This document shows, one piece after another, positions 23,922 through 36,239 of a stretch of 64,000 nucleotides of DNA. Location: assembly GCA_001910725.1 (NCBI GenBank), contig MJGA01000019.1:62001-126000 (forward strand), written 5' to 3'. Every line of letters begins with the position of its first letter. The first letter of the stretch is position 1. Position numbers and translations under genes: made by a program. Below the pieces are notes generated by a model. It was not told the origin of the DNA. It worked only from the letters and a program-made list of their open reading frames with translations, and did no database searches. The DNA is from Phanerodontia chrysosporium (taxonomy: Eukaryota; Basidiomycota; Agaricomycetes; Polyporales; Phanerochaetaceae).

Positions 23922-24589
23922 AGCGAACATGTGTTCCCGCCATCATATTGCTATCGTTATCCCACACCCGCCCCCTCGTTTTATAGACACCGTTGCACCG
24001 AAGGACGGGCATTCGTTTGGTTATGTTGTTTATCGTTGTTTAAAATGCTTAATTCCCGCCCTGCTGGCACCGCGCTCTTTGTGTAGTTGTCGTCTGTCGC
24101 ACTAGTGTACACCAAAAAAACTCACATTATGCATATGCTACGCTCGTCGTCTGCCGCGGAGGTCTGACCCGGAACAGACAGGTGATGTGCTTCCTACTGG
24201 TACAGTCCCTTCGTAGCACCAGACCTACAGAAGATAGATTTTGAAATGCTTGACTCATAAGCGACGTCACGACACGGATCCACCGGTGGAGGTGAGGGTA
24301 TATGCGAATTATGATTAACCCTGGGATAGACCGAATACAGTGTCCAACTCTTTGATGTGGGCAGCCAGCACGTACAGACGGAGAGACAGAGTGTGGGAGG
24401 CAACAAACGCGCAGTAGCATGGGAGAAATTACACCGAGGAATGGAGGATGCAAAAAGAGAAAAGCCAGGGGTGAATTGGGACAGAAAAGTGTTGCAGACA
24501 GGGAAGATCAAGGTATAGACAAGCTTGCTGCGCGTGGTATATGTCCTGGGGGGTACGCACTACGAAAAAGGATTTCCGACCGTGAGGGA
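23922..24589. other. Intergenic: convergent 3' flanks
   Basis: The region between two convergent stops. Open frames on the - strand near 24127-24511 have no recognisable protein sequence. Nothing else is seen. Confidence 0.5.
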
Positions 24590-27500
24590 TTATGGCTGTG
24601 ATTTGGGCGGCACCGGGGGCACCGCGGGTACGGGCGGGATGGCGTCTTGGCGGGGCCGCTGTAGCTTGCGCTTCTGCGCTTCCCGAGACTGGGCCTCACG
24701 CTCCGCCTGCATGTTGTTCATCGCGAAGAGCTGCTGGGCGATGAAGTCCGATGTGCCGGGGCTGCGCGGAGTCACGTCAGTGCGAAGTCCGCTGGAAGAA
24801 AGGCGCGGCGCGACGCACCGCATACGCAAGATCCGCAGGATGGTCTCGCCGTTCGAGACCTCCTTGACCTCCTGCTTCTGCTTCTTGCGGTCCTTAATCG
24901 TGCCCAGGTTGCGCTGCTGGTACACGCTCTTGGCACGCTTCTTGACCGATGGCGAGGCACGGAGGCTCTGCTGCATCATGCGGACACATTCCTCCATGAG
25001 AGCATCGCTGCAGAAATTTGCTGATAAGCAAATGACGTTGTCAAGGGCGGGTGAATACTCACGTGTGCCAGTCGTAGTAGAGGCGAATTGAAAGAATGTC
25101 GCGGTACTTTTGGTTCTGCAGAGCCTCCAGGGGCACCGGTCCCTCGCCTCCGGCGTAGAAGTAGTCCCGCAGGAACTGGGAAAAAGTTCAGGAATGGCCG
25201 AAGGATGACTGTACTCTAGAATGTTACATACCTTGAGCCACTTGAACACGATGTCCACCTCCTTGTCTGTCAGAGGCTTCATGTCACTGGCGACGTTGGA
25301 CAGCGGCGGGATCAAGAGGCCTTCGATCACATTGAGCAGCTCCTTCCACACGCGCGTCATCACCATCTCCTTCGTCGAATCACTCAAATACGTGTTAAGC
25401 GTTGGCAAGTTAGCGTCGAAGAAGTCGAAGACGGGCGTGATGGCCTGTTCAATCTCGACGTCTGTGAGATCTTCTGGCCGGATGCGAGGCTTCTCGGATG
25501 ACGGCAGCGGGATCTGCACTTCAGAGTTGTTGCTGCCCAACGCCGAGCGGTACAGCGCGGTGACATTTCCAATCGCCTTGTTGTAGTCAACGAGACTGAT
25601 GCTGCCAGACTTCGTGAGCGACTTTAATACTGGCCTTGAGATGTTCTGCCGTATGAAGGGGGAGATCTAATTGAGACGGATATGCTCAGTAATGATTTTG
25701 CTTCTCGTATGAATCAGTGACTGACCTTGTCGATGAAGACGCGAACCATGTCGCTCTCGGCGCGCTTGAGCGAACGGAATGCACGGCCAAAGTAGAACTG
25801 CGGGTCGTCCTTCTCTCCTTCCATACTGATCCGCAGCAGGATACGGCCTTGCGAGTCGAGGTCGAGCCACAAGTCGTGCGTCAAGAAGTCGCCATACCGG
25901 CGCGGATCGAGACAAATGTATGCCCGCCCGACGGTATCGTGCTTGCCTACGAGCGCACGGTCACGGACGCTAACCATCAACCAGAGCGGCTTCTCCACGG
26001 ACAAGTCGAACGTTTCCTCCCCTGTGATCAACAGTCAGACAGATTCTCAAGAGACGAAGTGTAGTTTGTGCTCACAGCGCGGATTCAGCGATTCGTAGAT
26101 TGTACGCGTCTTTGCCAGGCGGTTGCCCTGCTCATCACTGAGGGTCACGAAAGTGTCGAGCTTTGACGACGGGCTGCTATCGAGCGGCACAAGACCCTCC
26201 GCTATGACAATCTTTACGGTGAACAGGAAGCGCGGCGGCCTATTGTCCCTCTCAGATGCGGGCGGCGCCATGGTGCTCAGGATCTCGGTCTTCTTGTCAG
26301 CCTGGATCTGAGCGTATATGTTATCAAGAAGTCGTCGGGCGGCATCGATGTTGTTGAGCTTGACGCAAGACTCGGGCTGGAAGGTGAACGGCTCGGGCTT
26401 TTTCTCGGTGGTGTTTGCAAGCTGCTTCGCCTTCTCGAGCCACGCAGACGACTTCTGCGGCTGAATGTAATCCGTCGGGCGGGGGAACATTTCCTGCATG
26501 AAAAGCTCTTCCATAGTGCGGCAGTAGTGTTCGACGGCCTTGCTGATGGTCTATGTATGCTATCATCAGCACACCGGCACGATCATGAGAGACTGCGATT
26601 ACCTTGGACAAGCTCGTGTAGAACCTGGCCTCCTGGTATTCATCAGTCCATTGCAAGTCCTCCAGGAACGACACTGGACTTCTAAGCGAATCAAAGAGGT
26701 CAATGATCGACGAACTATGGCCCTCCGGGCCTTCCGCTTGGAACTACCTGCGCGTTAGTTTACATCTGGACATCGATGCAGAAAACGAACCTTGTCTGCT
26801 GCGATGGCCTGGGAAATGACATTAGTTCCGATTCAACGTTTATGAAACGTGAGCTTACAGCTTGCACCCACTGCGTCGTCTTGTTGTCGGTGTCCAGCAA
26901 CCACTGTGAGACGTACGGCTCGAAGAAGCCGCCCAGGTCAAACTCGGCGTCGCCACTTATCGGACAACGTTAGAACGATTCAGCCGAGGAAACGCCCAGA
27001 AACGACGTACTTGGGGCAGAACGCCTCGTACATTCCCATGAGCGTCTTCGTGCGACGGTACAATGCGAAGATATCTTGGATGGGCACGTCCGGCGTAGGC
27101 CCATTCCTCGAGTTCTCGAACAGCCGCTTGCTCGACGAGTCGAGGTCTTGCAAGAACAGCGGAACGACGATTTCAATATACAATGATACAACATCTATTT
27201 GTCTGTCGTGCAAGCAATGTCAGCCACGATGCCGTCCAACGTTGAATTAGCCGAGACACACCCAAGTAACGGCTCCGGGAAGCGTTTGTCGAGGGCCTTG
27301 GCCGACTTCTCGACCTCGTCAGTCATGAGAAGGAGCGGCAGCGCGAGGTTGACACCGGCGCCGGGGCCCGAGTGCAGGTCGCGGTTCTTCTCCTCGTACC
27401 ACCGCCCCGCGACCGAGCGGATCTGCTCCTGCACGTCCGCTATCCGCGCGGTCATGTCGTTCTCGAAGCGCTCGAGGAGCCCGCTCTCGCGGATGGTCTC

Positions 27501-29543
27501 GAGGATCTGGAGGTACGGCCCGATCTCGGAGGGCTTGAGGTTCGGGATCGCGTCCATGGCGTGGTACAGACACGACAGGAATATGTTGAAGAGCGAGGCG
27601 TATATTTGCGCCAGATAGTCGCACTGAAGAGAACTGTCAGCAACCTCCTATGAGCGCTGCATCCGGCGACTTACGTCCTGTATCGGCCACTTCGACAGCT
27701 CGATTTCATGCTGCACCTTGGCGATGGTGGACAGCGCCTCGGGGATGCACTCCATTGGGACCTCGTTGCGCTCGTAAAACTGCTTGACGATGTCGAGAAA
27801 GCACGCGGCGCGGAACGGCTGGCCAATGCGCCAGCGCAGCGCACACTCATTGATGAGCTCGATGTGTGGCGGCGAGAGGATTCCGAGCGAGACCTCGTCG
27901 TCGTCGCCGACCGCGGGGCTGAGCATCGCCTCGAGGTCTGCGGCGATACAGTACTCGAGCAGGCGCTTGTAGTACTTGCGCGGGTTTGGCGGGATAAACG
28001 TGAAATAGTGGCCGACGGGCACGTCCTCGTCCTCGTCGACCTCCGCACCCGCACCGTCGGGGCTGCTCGGCGCGAGCACGCTGCCCTGGCTCGCGCGGAA
28101 CGAGTGCCGGCTGCTAATAGAAGCATGGCGTGAGGCCGGCGTGCCATAGAACGAGTCACGCGACGACATGTGGCTGTATACTGACCCTGGTCGCCCGTTC
28201 GCAGCGGACTGCGGCAGGGCATCCGATGGGGTGGACTTGGCCAGCTCGGGGTTGAACTGCACCATCACAACCATGAGCTGCGACAGGTGCGCGGTCTCAA
28301 GGGTGCGCCAGTGCTGCCAGGCCGCCTCGCTATCAAAGTCTTCGCGACGGCCTGGGAACGGCGCACCGGCATTGATATTCTTGAGACATGTCTGTGGGCG
28401 CAGTCAGGATCCGCCTCACTAGAAGTGCGTTCGTGCATACCTTCAAATCCGTCAATGCAGCCTAGAGAATGTTCAGCGTTACAAATTTAGAGACATAAGA
28501 GGGGTGTTTACGCGCCTTCTCATTGCAGTACTTGCTCAGCTCGTCTATCTCACGCTGCACCTCCTCGGGCTGCATCTTGAACAGCTTCGCCGCAGTGAGC
28601 ACTAGCGGCATGTCGTTGACGCTTGTGCTTAGGCGTTTCGGCGAGATGAGCATCGAGTCCCTCGTCGAGGATGAGTCGTATCCGGAGTCGCTGTACGTCT
28701 GCGTCTGTGCGAGCGACGGCGCGAGCTTCGCGGTGTACATGTCGAGCCGCGCGGTGAGCTCAGACGAGACGTGGCTGACGTTGCGCAGGCACTCCCTGAG
28801 CAGCTTGATGAACTGTGCGATGTGGTTATTGAGCTCGACCTTCCAGCCGTCGCCGGCCAGCGTCGGCTCCTTCCTGAGGACGTTCGTGGCATTCGTGGCA
28901 AACATGAGTATCATCTCTTCGATCTTGCGGTTCTCTTTCATCTGTCGGCGGAAGTTCTCGTCCTTCACCTGGCCGTAGAAGACGGCCATCGTACGCCGGA
29001 TGAGTTGGTCCGAGTATCTGAGCAGGCCACTGTAAGCACCCCGGGAAGGCACGATGCACATCGGCGACGCACGCTGGGTCCTTCCCCATGGCAATGTCCT
29101 GCAGCTTCTGCTCCAGCACCTTGAGCAGGTCCTTGGGAAAGCGTACAGCCTTCGTGCCGTCGCGGTAGTCCTTGAAGATGTCGCCGATGGACACGATGGA
29201 GCCTGAGATCGCTCCAGACAGCCGTGAAGAGTAGTCGCGCTCCCGAGTCGTCTCGACTTGTGCATGCGGCTCCACCGTCTTCGGCTGCATCTGGTAGCTC
29301 AGCAGGCTGTAGATGCGGACAGCACTCAGCCATGGCAATGCATGCGAGAGCGGAGAGGAACTTACGCCACGCGCAGCACGAAGCTTTCATGCCAGCAATC
29401 AGCGAGGAAATGAGCATATACAGCGGTGCCACGCACCTCATGAGATCCTCGTCTGACACTCGGTACTTCGACATCCGTCTCTCGTGCATGGAGCCCGCAT
29501 AGCTGCGCCTCGACGAGGATGTCCTCGACATACGTTTCGACAT
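24590..29543 (-). CDS. Unc13/Munc13-like protein with C2 and MUN/MHD regions
   Basis: Fungal relative of Unc13 (compare fission yeast Ync13), a membrane-trafficking factor that in known members promotes SNARE-dependent exocytosis. ATG at 29543 gives MSKRMSRTSSSRRSYAGSMH, then DEDLMRCVAPLYMLISSLIA. A long helical MUN-like region follows, with MHD1-type blocks such as TMAVFYGQVKDENFRRQMKE. The C2 domain reads FLFTVKIVIAEGLVPLDSSP, SKLDTFVTLSDEQGNRLAKT, TIYESLNPRCEHKLHF and WLMVSVRDRALVGKHDTVGR. After C2 come the MHD2 part (EMVMTRVWKELLNVIEGLLI) and a Gln/Pro-rich tail ending PVPPKSQP, with TAA at 24590. More than ten introns; estimated length about 1,400 residues, usual for the family. Only one C2 domain is evident, between the two MHD regions. 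No frame break was noticed. Confidence 0.88.
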
Positions 29544-30600
29544 GGGCTACACAGTCCTCCGGGGCTTCCAAATGTCAGAGAGAGCAGTCCAAAAATTCCG
29601 TGCAAGGGTGGTAGCGTCGATGATTACCCGCGCGCTGGTGTGATGGTCGCGTCGGGAACGAGGAGAGGCCAAAAGCGACGAAGACAAGAGACGATCCAGA
29701 AACAGACAAAAGCAGAAGGGTGCGGCTACCACAGTCTTCAGGCACAGTTCCACGCCGCGTCCAAGGTCGCCGATGTGCAGGCGGAGGAGGATAGCAATGA
29801 CAAGAGGTCGTTACGAAGATGGCGAAGCGGTACCACAATTTCCGCGGAATCTCTCTGTTATCACACCAAACCACTTATCCTCAAAATTGAGCACGAAATG
29901 GTTCTTCCTCAACCACACCTTCGCACTCGGCCAGCAACCTCTCGTTGGAGCGTGTGTGCAGAATGGACACAGATATCGCTCCGCGAAGGGGCAAAATATG
30001 CGATGGCAGGGTAGCAACCCATGTCGATCAGCACCGTGCGCGCTTGCCTCACGCGACAAACATGCAAAGCTCAGGCCTGTTGACACGAAGCATGGCCTTG
30101 CTAAGGGTCGTGGACCGAATTATATACTTTTATGTCACATGTGACCTACGCTGATTTCTGCCTACTCTGCATGCATAGGAATCTGAAATGCCAGCTGTAG
30201 ATAGCTGGTTTTCAACGAAAGCATGCGCTCAGACCGCAGGCGTTAGCTAGGCTACACGACTTGTTGATGAGCCACCGGAGGAATCCTCTTGATCCTGGCT
30301 CTACCGGAAGTGCTCGGACCTGCTGCCATACACAGCAGATCCCCGGTCCTCAAGGTTCCATATGAGCATCGCAGATTTCCTAGGACGCCCACTTCATTAA
30401 GGTTCAACATGTGCCGAGTTCCTAGGAAAGACATTTCCTGACCAGACCCTAATCACTTGCGGTGCGGCGCAAGGGTGCCAGGCGCAGTTCATTGTAGGCT
30501 CGTCTGTAGACGACTGGCGGCATCAGCTCCAGAGGCTTTTATAATCCTGAGGTTGGTGCAATGCACGCTCAACATACCTGCAGACTGACAACGCCTGGCC
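29544..30600. other. Intergenic: promoter of the Unc13-like gene and promoter of family copy 1
   Basis: About 1 kb without a supported gene; short open frames on both strands have no protein character. The right end has TATAAT at 30540-30545, 61 bp before the first family gene. Confidence 0.5.
30540..30545 (+). promoter_or_regulatory. TATA-like box of family copy 1
   Basis: TATAAT in TTTTATAATCC, 61 bp upstream of the ATG at 30601. It supports transcription of this otherwise unassigned gene. Confidence 0.45.
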
Positions 30601-31329
30601 ATGGACACACTGGCAGGCGGCGTGGAATATGTACGTCGCGTTGCTCATCATCAGACCACTCATTCTTACATCACGCTTGAAGGTCCATTCTCTCTCCAGC
30701 ATTGATGCCGTCGTACCAGAAGGGGGCATTATAGTCCCTCAGAGGGTTTACACCGAACGCCCGCCTTTGACCAGTTGGCAACAGAAAGTGGTATTTCCTC
30801 CCGGCACGAACCTGAAGCATGCGAAAGACCGGTCCTACGTTCACCGCGCTGAATACCAGGAGCGTGTCGCAACAAGCAACGTCGACCGTCTGAAGTTGAC
30901 TCTCCGTCTCCACGTGAGTGGTTTACTGTCCTCGAATAACCTGCGTAAAGCTGAATGCCATGTAGTGGCCTGGTTACGCGCCATGGAGCTGCAACATCCA
31001 GGCGAGGGAGCGCAAGGAGAGTGCCGAACCTGTTCAACTCGCCGTCTTGACCGAAAGAATTGCTCACGCTATTTCGCGGTTCTTTGAGGTGGGTACCGGA
31101 TTCTGAATAAAAACCTCTGTAGACTGATTGTAACCCATAGAGAGAACGCACTGACGAGCACTCAGGCTGGTCCTCAGAAGAGCGATGGGACGTTCAAGGC
31201 ACGCCACTCGAAACGCTGACTCTGTTAGAGCTGCGACGTGTGTCTGAGGGATCCTGGCAGCCTGTTTTGTGTTACAGCCCGTCGGCTGGCAGTACCAGTG
31301 TAGCGGATCCCTTCATGCCGACCCTGTAA
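30601..31329 (+). CDS. Unassigned WPGY/WQPV small-protein family, copy 1
   Basis: Four exons join in frame: 30601-30630, 30683-30913, 30966-31088 and 31141-31329, giving 190 residues. Exon 2 has GGIIVPQRVY and ends VDRLKLTLRLH. Exon 3 starts WPGYAPW and ends HAISRFFE. Exon 4 has LTLLELRRVSEGSWQPVLCY and ends PTL. No signal peptide, membrane segment or known domain is visible. It is one of seven related genes in the window, the others being at 49.7-53.3 kb (-) and 58.8-63.4 kb (+), and shares their intron positions. Exon 1 is the least certain part. Function unknown; the conservation of frame and splice sites indicates a real gene. Confidence 0.72.
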
Positions 31330-31623
31330 CGTACGCGCAGACGACCATTTCGGGAGCGAGCTTCGTGGCGTCCACGTGGCATTGCACTGTGACGTCAGAG
31401 AACAATTGGCCCGGAATCCGGACGTTTTTGGCCGAGTTTATTGGCTGAGAGCCTGGTTTTGTCCGGACGATTTGATGTCAGCCCACTGCTCGCCGATGCA
31501 GAGTACATGAAATGCAATTGCGACTACGATACAAATACAGGGTATGCCATTAGACAACATGCGTATGCAACACAGAGAGAACGGGCAAAAGGAGCGCGTA
31601 CTAGTACACCATGGAGACCTAAA

Positions 31624-33999
31624 CTAGAAGAAATCCACCTCCTCCGTCCAGTCCTCGCTCACCAGCGGGCGCAGCATCTGCAGCTTCTCGCTGCTCATCT
31701 GTGGGCGCGGCGTGCCCGCGCGAGGCGTGTGCGCGAGCTGCTCGTGCGCGACCGGCGGCGTGCGCGGCGGCGTGTGGTCCGAGTCGCCCGCCTCGCTCGC
31801 AGAGTAGACGAGCCCCGGCGGCGAGGACGTGTGTTCTGGCGCGTGCTCTATCGCTGGCGACTCCACTGGCGGCTCCTCCACGACAAGCGGCTCGGCGGAT
31901 GATGGCGGTGCGGGCGACGGCGCAGTGACGCTCGCAGTCAGCGGCGCGTGCAAGAACTCAGAGGGCTCCTCGCCCGCGCCCGCCTCGACGACGTCGTCCG
32001 CCTCTGCGCCATCAGTGGTCTCAGCGGGCTCAGCGGGTGCGTCGTCCGCGTCGGGGTCCGGCTCCTCGACAATGATGGGCACGTCAGGGCGCGGTGCGGG
32101 CTCGGCGGGGTCGGTGCTGTCGGCCATCTCGACGATGTCTTCGTGCAGCGGCTTGTCGACTTCGACGTCCATCGCGTCGGTGTGTGCGGCGCGGTGTCTG
32201 CGAGCTCGACGTCTGCAGATTCGGACTGTGCGGGTTCGGGGATGGTTTCGGGCTGGTCCGCGTCCATGGTCTCAGACGGCACGGGCTCGACGTCCATCTT
32301 CTCGGCGAGTTCTTGTGCGACGGCGATGTCCGCACCTGCACAGACGGCTGCTCGTCCGCGATGTCGACGTCCTTCGCTCGGCGGTCGGCTCTGAGCGGGC
32401 ATCTTCAGTCGGCACGTCGACGTCTTGGGGTTGCGGTTGCGCGGTAGGTTCGGTGGCGTCGAGTTGCATCTCGTCCGGGTGTTCGTCGGCCAAGGGCGCT
32501 GGTGCGGACTCCTTCGGCTCGTCGACAACCATGTCCTGCCTCTCCTCCTTCGCGGCCCTCTGCCTCTCCACGTATGCCCTCCAAATGAGCACCTTCATCC
32601 TCTCGACGCGCTCCGCCTCGCGCTCGACCCGGCGCGCGAGCGCACGGCGGCGGTTGCGCACGGTCTCGTCGCCGCCGCTCTGCACGCCATCGAGGCGCGT
32701 GAGGATGCGGTTCAGCTCCTCCTCATAGCCGTGCACCGGCGCGTTCGTGGGCGTGAACGCGAGGCTCGCGTCCCCAGATCCCCGCTCAACGTCGCCATCG
32801 GCGGCGGCGTCCCAGCCGGCGGTCGGGACAGAGACGGTCGCGCCGTCGAGCGTGTAGTCGAGCGAAGGCGGGAGAACGAATGACGATTTGAGCTGCTCGA
32901 ACTTCGTCGTGAGCTCGGCGATGGACGCGAGTGCGGCACGGCGAGTATGCTGGCTCCGCCAGAACGCCTGGATTTTCTCCGCCGCCTCTGTTTCCTTGGG
33001 GCCGTACTGGCGCGGCGGCGGCGTTCGGGCACGCTGCTGCTGCTGCGGTTGTGATTGCTGGGCTTGAGGTGCGGGCTTCGGCGAGGGCTTCGGCGAAGTG
33101 ATGGGGATGCGGTGCGTTTGCGCCTGCGGCTCGAGCGTGGGCGAACGCGAGGATGCGCGCTCGGCGCGTGGTGCAGGCGAGGCGGGGGCCTTGCTTTGTG
33201 AACGTTGGGGCTGCGTGGAGGCGTGTGGTGCACGCCCACGGTGGGCGGGAGACATCGTGCGGGCTCTGCGCGAGGTGTTCTGCAGCGCATATAGTCAGCG
33301 GGGCGGTCACGTACGGCAGCACGCGGCTACTCACCATCTCCGGCTGAAGCGAGCGCGACGGGCGGAGACCAAGGAGCTCTTCCAGCGGCAGGAATGTCGC
33401 AGCGGCTGGTGTGGACGACCGGCGCAGGAGCTCTTCCTCCTCCCTGCGCCGGCGCTCCTCGTCTCTCCTGCGCTGCCGCTCCTCCTCCTCGAGCATGATC
33501 CGGCGGCGGCGCTCCTCTTCCAAAAGCCTTCTCTTCCGCTCCTCCTCCAGAGCACGGATGCGCTGGCGCTCGAGCTCGCGCTCGCGCTCCAGGGCCTCGA
33601 TACGCCGTTGCTGCTCACGCCGCTCCTGCTCCATGCGCTGGCGCTCCTGGAGCAGGGCGCGCTGCTCGTGTGGGGTCAGGTACGGGTAGTCGGAGTACGC
33701 GGGGTAGCTGCTGCGAGCTGCTGCGCGGGGCGCGGGGTGGTAGCCGTAGTCGTCGTCGTCGGCGAGGTACGAGTCGTAGTGCGGGTTTTCGTACGCCTGG
33801 CGTGCGAGGCGGGCGCGTGCGGCGCGGGTGCGGGCCTCCTCCTGCTGGCGGAGGCCTGCTCGTACTGGCGGCGGGCGGCCTCCTCTTCGGCGAGGGCCTG
33901 GAGGTACTGCTGCTCGTCGGCGCGGGTGCGGTAGGTAGGCACGCCGTAGCGGTGCTGGGGCGTGCCGACGTGGTCGTGACCGTAGGGGTATGTGTACAT
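31624..33999 (-). CDS. BAG-domain protein with IQ motif, frame broken at four sites
   Basis: A co-chaperone-type protein: BAG domains bind the Hsp70 ATPase domain and act as nucleotide-exchange factors. ATG at 33999 gives MYTYPYGHDHVGTPQHRYGV. Next comes a very long Arg/Glu coiled coil (for example RRIEALERERELERQRIRAL), then LPLEELLGLR. After one intron near 33250-33340 come a Pro-rich linker and an IQ-like motif plus BAG region (EAAEKIQAFWRSQHTRRAAL, ELNRILTRLDGVQSGGDETV, VERMKVLIWRAYVERQR). The acidic tail ends LVSEDWTEEVDFF, TAG at 31624. The frame changes near 33847-33851, 32372-32378, 32330-32332 and 32173-32178. Each is repaired by one added base and protein character resumes at once, so I read them as sequence errors. 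A decaying gene is the alternative. It is divergent from the SRPBCC gene (515 bp). Confidence 0.82.
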
Positions 34000-34514
34000 G
34001 GTGGTCAAAGGGTGCTAGCTGCAGTGTCGGCGCCAACGAGGCGAGAGCACCGCGTATATGTAGCTGATCGTCGGTGGGGACATCTTCGAGACTGTTCGTC
34101 GCGGAGGTGGTGCTCGAACCTTTCGAGAGCGTCCCAGCGCGCATCCATCCCTTCCAGAATTTTCGCACGTGACAGCCCTGACATCAGGATCCCCCGGCAA
34201 TTGGCCCAGAGGCCTATCCGGCTCGGGCCAAAATTTGGTCCAAACAAGGGTAGTTTTTGGTCGAAAACGTCCGGACTCCATAGGCCGGCTGAGATTATTA
34301 GATCGTGTTACGCAAAGTTAGTAAAGATAAGTGCCCGTTACTGATAGAGTAAGCTGGGGTGGACTTACTGATCTAAGCCTTTCATCTTATCTCAATTTAT
34401 CCTCCTACATGCGTCGGTCGTCGCGTCCGCGTCCGCACGCGCTTTCGACTTCGTCTGCTACTGCCTCTTGCACGACTTTCGTCGTGCTCTCGTATCTCTC
34501 TTGTGCCTCTGGAA
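34000..34514. promoter_or_regulatory. Shared intergenic region between divergent BAG and SRPBCC genes
   Basis: 515 bp with no gene. Upstream in-frame extensions of the BAG reading frame here lack an ATG and protein character. Confidence 0.45.
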
Positions 34515-35156
34515 ATGTCTGAACTCCCGCCGCGCGCCGAAGACTCTGTGCTGGCTGTGTCGGCCTCTTCAGTTATCAACGCACCTATCGAGAAAGTGTG
34601 GGAAGTGCTCCTCGACTTTCCTGCTTATCCAGAGTGGTGCGCCCCGAAGTCCTTCCTATATCGTTATAGATACTGAGGGACCCCATCTTGCGATGCCCCA
34701 GGAATGCTTTCGTGTGCGTACGCACTCCATCTGCTTCCATACACACTCTCACGCGTTCTCGCGCAGCCGCCGCCAAACCGTCGTCGACGCGCACGGCCAG
34801 CCCGTCCCAGACCAAACTCCGTCCGTCGGCTCCCTGCTCCAGCTCACCGCACACCTCCACCGACAACGGGGTGCGCGGCGCTGGCGAGCACGCAGCGGCT
34901 GCGCGTGACAGTGCTCGACGGCGCCGCGCACCGCGTCGCGTGGCAGAATCGCATGCCGCCGTGGCTCTTGCGCACGGACCGCTGGCAGTGGCTCGTGCCC
35001 GCCGATGGCGGCGTAACGCGCTACGAGACACTCGAGGTCTTCGACGGGCCCCTCGCGTATCTTGTACGCTGGTTCGTGCGCGGCGCCCTCGAGCGCGGCT
35101 TCCGCGCCATGGCGGACGGCCTGAAGGCTCGCGCAGAGGGGCTCCCGAGGGCGTAG
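34515..35156 (+). CDS. SRPBCC/START-like domain protein, one apparent 1-base frame break
   Basis: The SRPBCC fold forms a helix-grip pocket for hydrophobic ligands. The N-terminal strand and helix read SSVINAPIEKVWEVLLDFPA then YPEW, the typical A-P-x-x-x-V-W start. After one or two introns (GTGCGC near 34637 to GCGCAG near 34767) the sequence continues SQTVVDAHGQ-like and QTPSVGSLLQLTAHL. It then switches frame near 34855-34858 to TQRLRVTVLDGAAHRVAWQN, RWQWLVPADGGVTRYETLEV, and ends FRAMADGLKARAEGLPRA at TAG 35154-35156. One extra C in the CTCCACC context restores a single frame. No signal peptide. Natural ligand unknown. Exon 2 boundaries are approximate. Confidence 0.75.
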
Positions 35157-35262
35157 GCTGGCGGCGTTAACATTTGCCCTGGTTTTGTACACGATACCCC
35201 CGTCGAGATACCACCACCCAAAGGAAATACATAATATAGTGGGTGTTCTAAGCTGTATATGA

Positions 35263-35947
35263 CTAGCCTGCTGAATGCACTACGATCGAAGGTAGACTTC
35301 GCTGTTCGTGTCGTGCTCGCCGTTCCGCCGCTTCTCTGAGCTGTTCCCCCAGCTTGAGCGCACTTTGCTGTGCGACATCCGGTCGAAGATACTCATCCCA
35401 CCCGCGTTCCGTCGCATGTAGCTCCACAGTGACCTCGTATTCTGTGGCATCTATGCCATCTGCCATGGGACGACGCTTCAGCTGGTGGAAGCACCGGGCG
35501 ATGCAGAGCCCCTCCTTCCCGTCCCGTGACAGTTGGAAAAACATACTGCAGACGACTTTGCTGCTGCGTTCGGGCCAGTGTGATGGTGGCAACCAGGAAT
35601 CCGCCTGCCCATCGTCGGATTGCCGTGCCAGCTTGGACAAGTCGTGGCCCTCTTTCTCTAGCAATTGGTGAATATGCCTGCGAGAATCGTTAGTACGCCT
35701 TGATCGTGCCATAATATGCTCATGACTGACACGAACGGGTCCCTGTAACGCCAACCATCAGCCCCCCGCGCTGCTGTCCCTCTCAGCCAACTTACCAAGT
35801 CGAGGATACGCAATTACCCAGCAGCGGAGCCACAGTTTCTGGTGGCGCAAGTATCAAGAAGGGTACAGCCGATGACTTCACTGTATGATCCTGCGGCTCG
35901 CTGATGATGGCTTCCTTCAGCCATTGAGCTATAGCTTGAATCTTCAT
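35263..35947 (-). CDS. Hypothetical protein, first of a tandem paralogue pair (possibly SRPBCC-like)
   Basis: Three exons. ATG at 35947 gives MKIQAIAQWLKEAII; exon 1 ends NCVSST. A short middle exon follows between introns starting GTAAGT and GTCATG. The last exon runs from HIHQLLEKEGHDLSKLARQS to HEQRSLPSIVVHSAG, stop at 35263. It aligns with the neighbour at 36240-36902 in the N-terminal A-P segment and the C-terminal half: IDATEYEVTVELHATERGWD matches DEATEYELTESFYTTQQCWN. In this copy the V-W after A-P is lost (LAPPETVAPLLG), so it is the more divergent of the two. About 190 residues, soluble, function unknown. The middle exon is uncertain. Confidence 0.6.
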
Positions 35948-36239
35948 AATGTTCGCTGTTGCTTGAAAACGGAATTCGTGCAAGATACACCAATGGAAAC
36001 GCGCCGTTTCATTTATATAGCGTTTTAGACTTCCGAGACAGCGATTTCCGACAAGCGAAGGACAATGGGATCACCTTCGTGCCGGTAGGCAAACATTGCC
36101 CGTCACAACTCTATCTTAATAATGTTAAGATTCACGTACATATGTTTGACAGGTATCTTGGAAACGAATACAATACCATTAGCTCCGAGCGTAATATCCA
36201 TGAGCGAGGTCCGAGAAATTCCAGTGCTAGCCACATGTG

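Noticed and set aside
31829..32728. 299-codon + strand open frame rich in Ser/Gly
   Set aside because: Antisense to the acidic tail of the BAG-domain protein; repetitive GAG/GCG codons produce Ser/Gly/Ala on the other strand.
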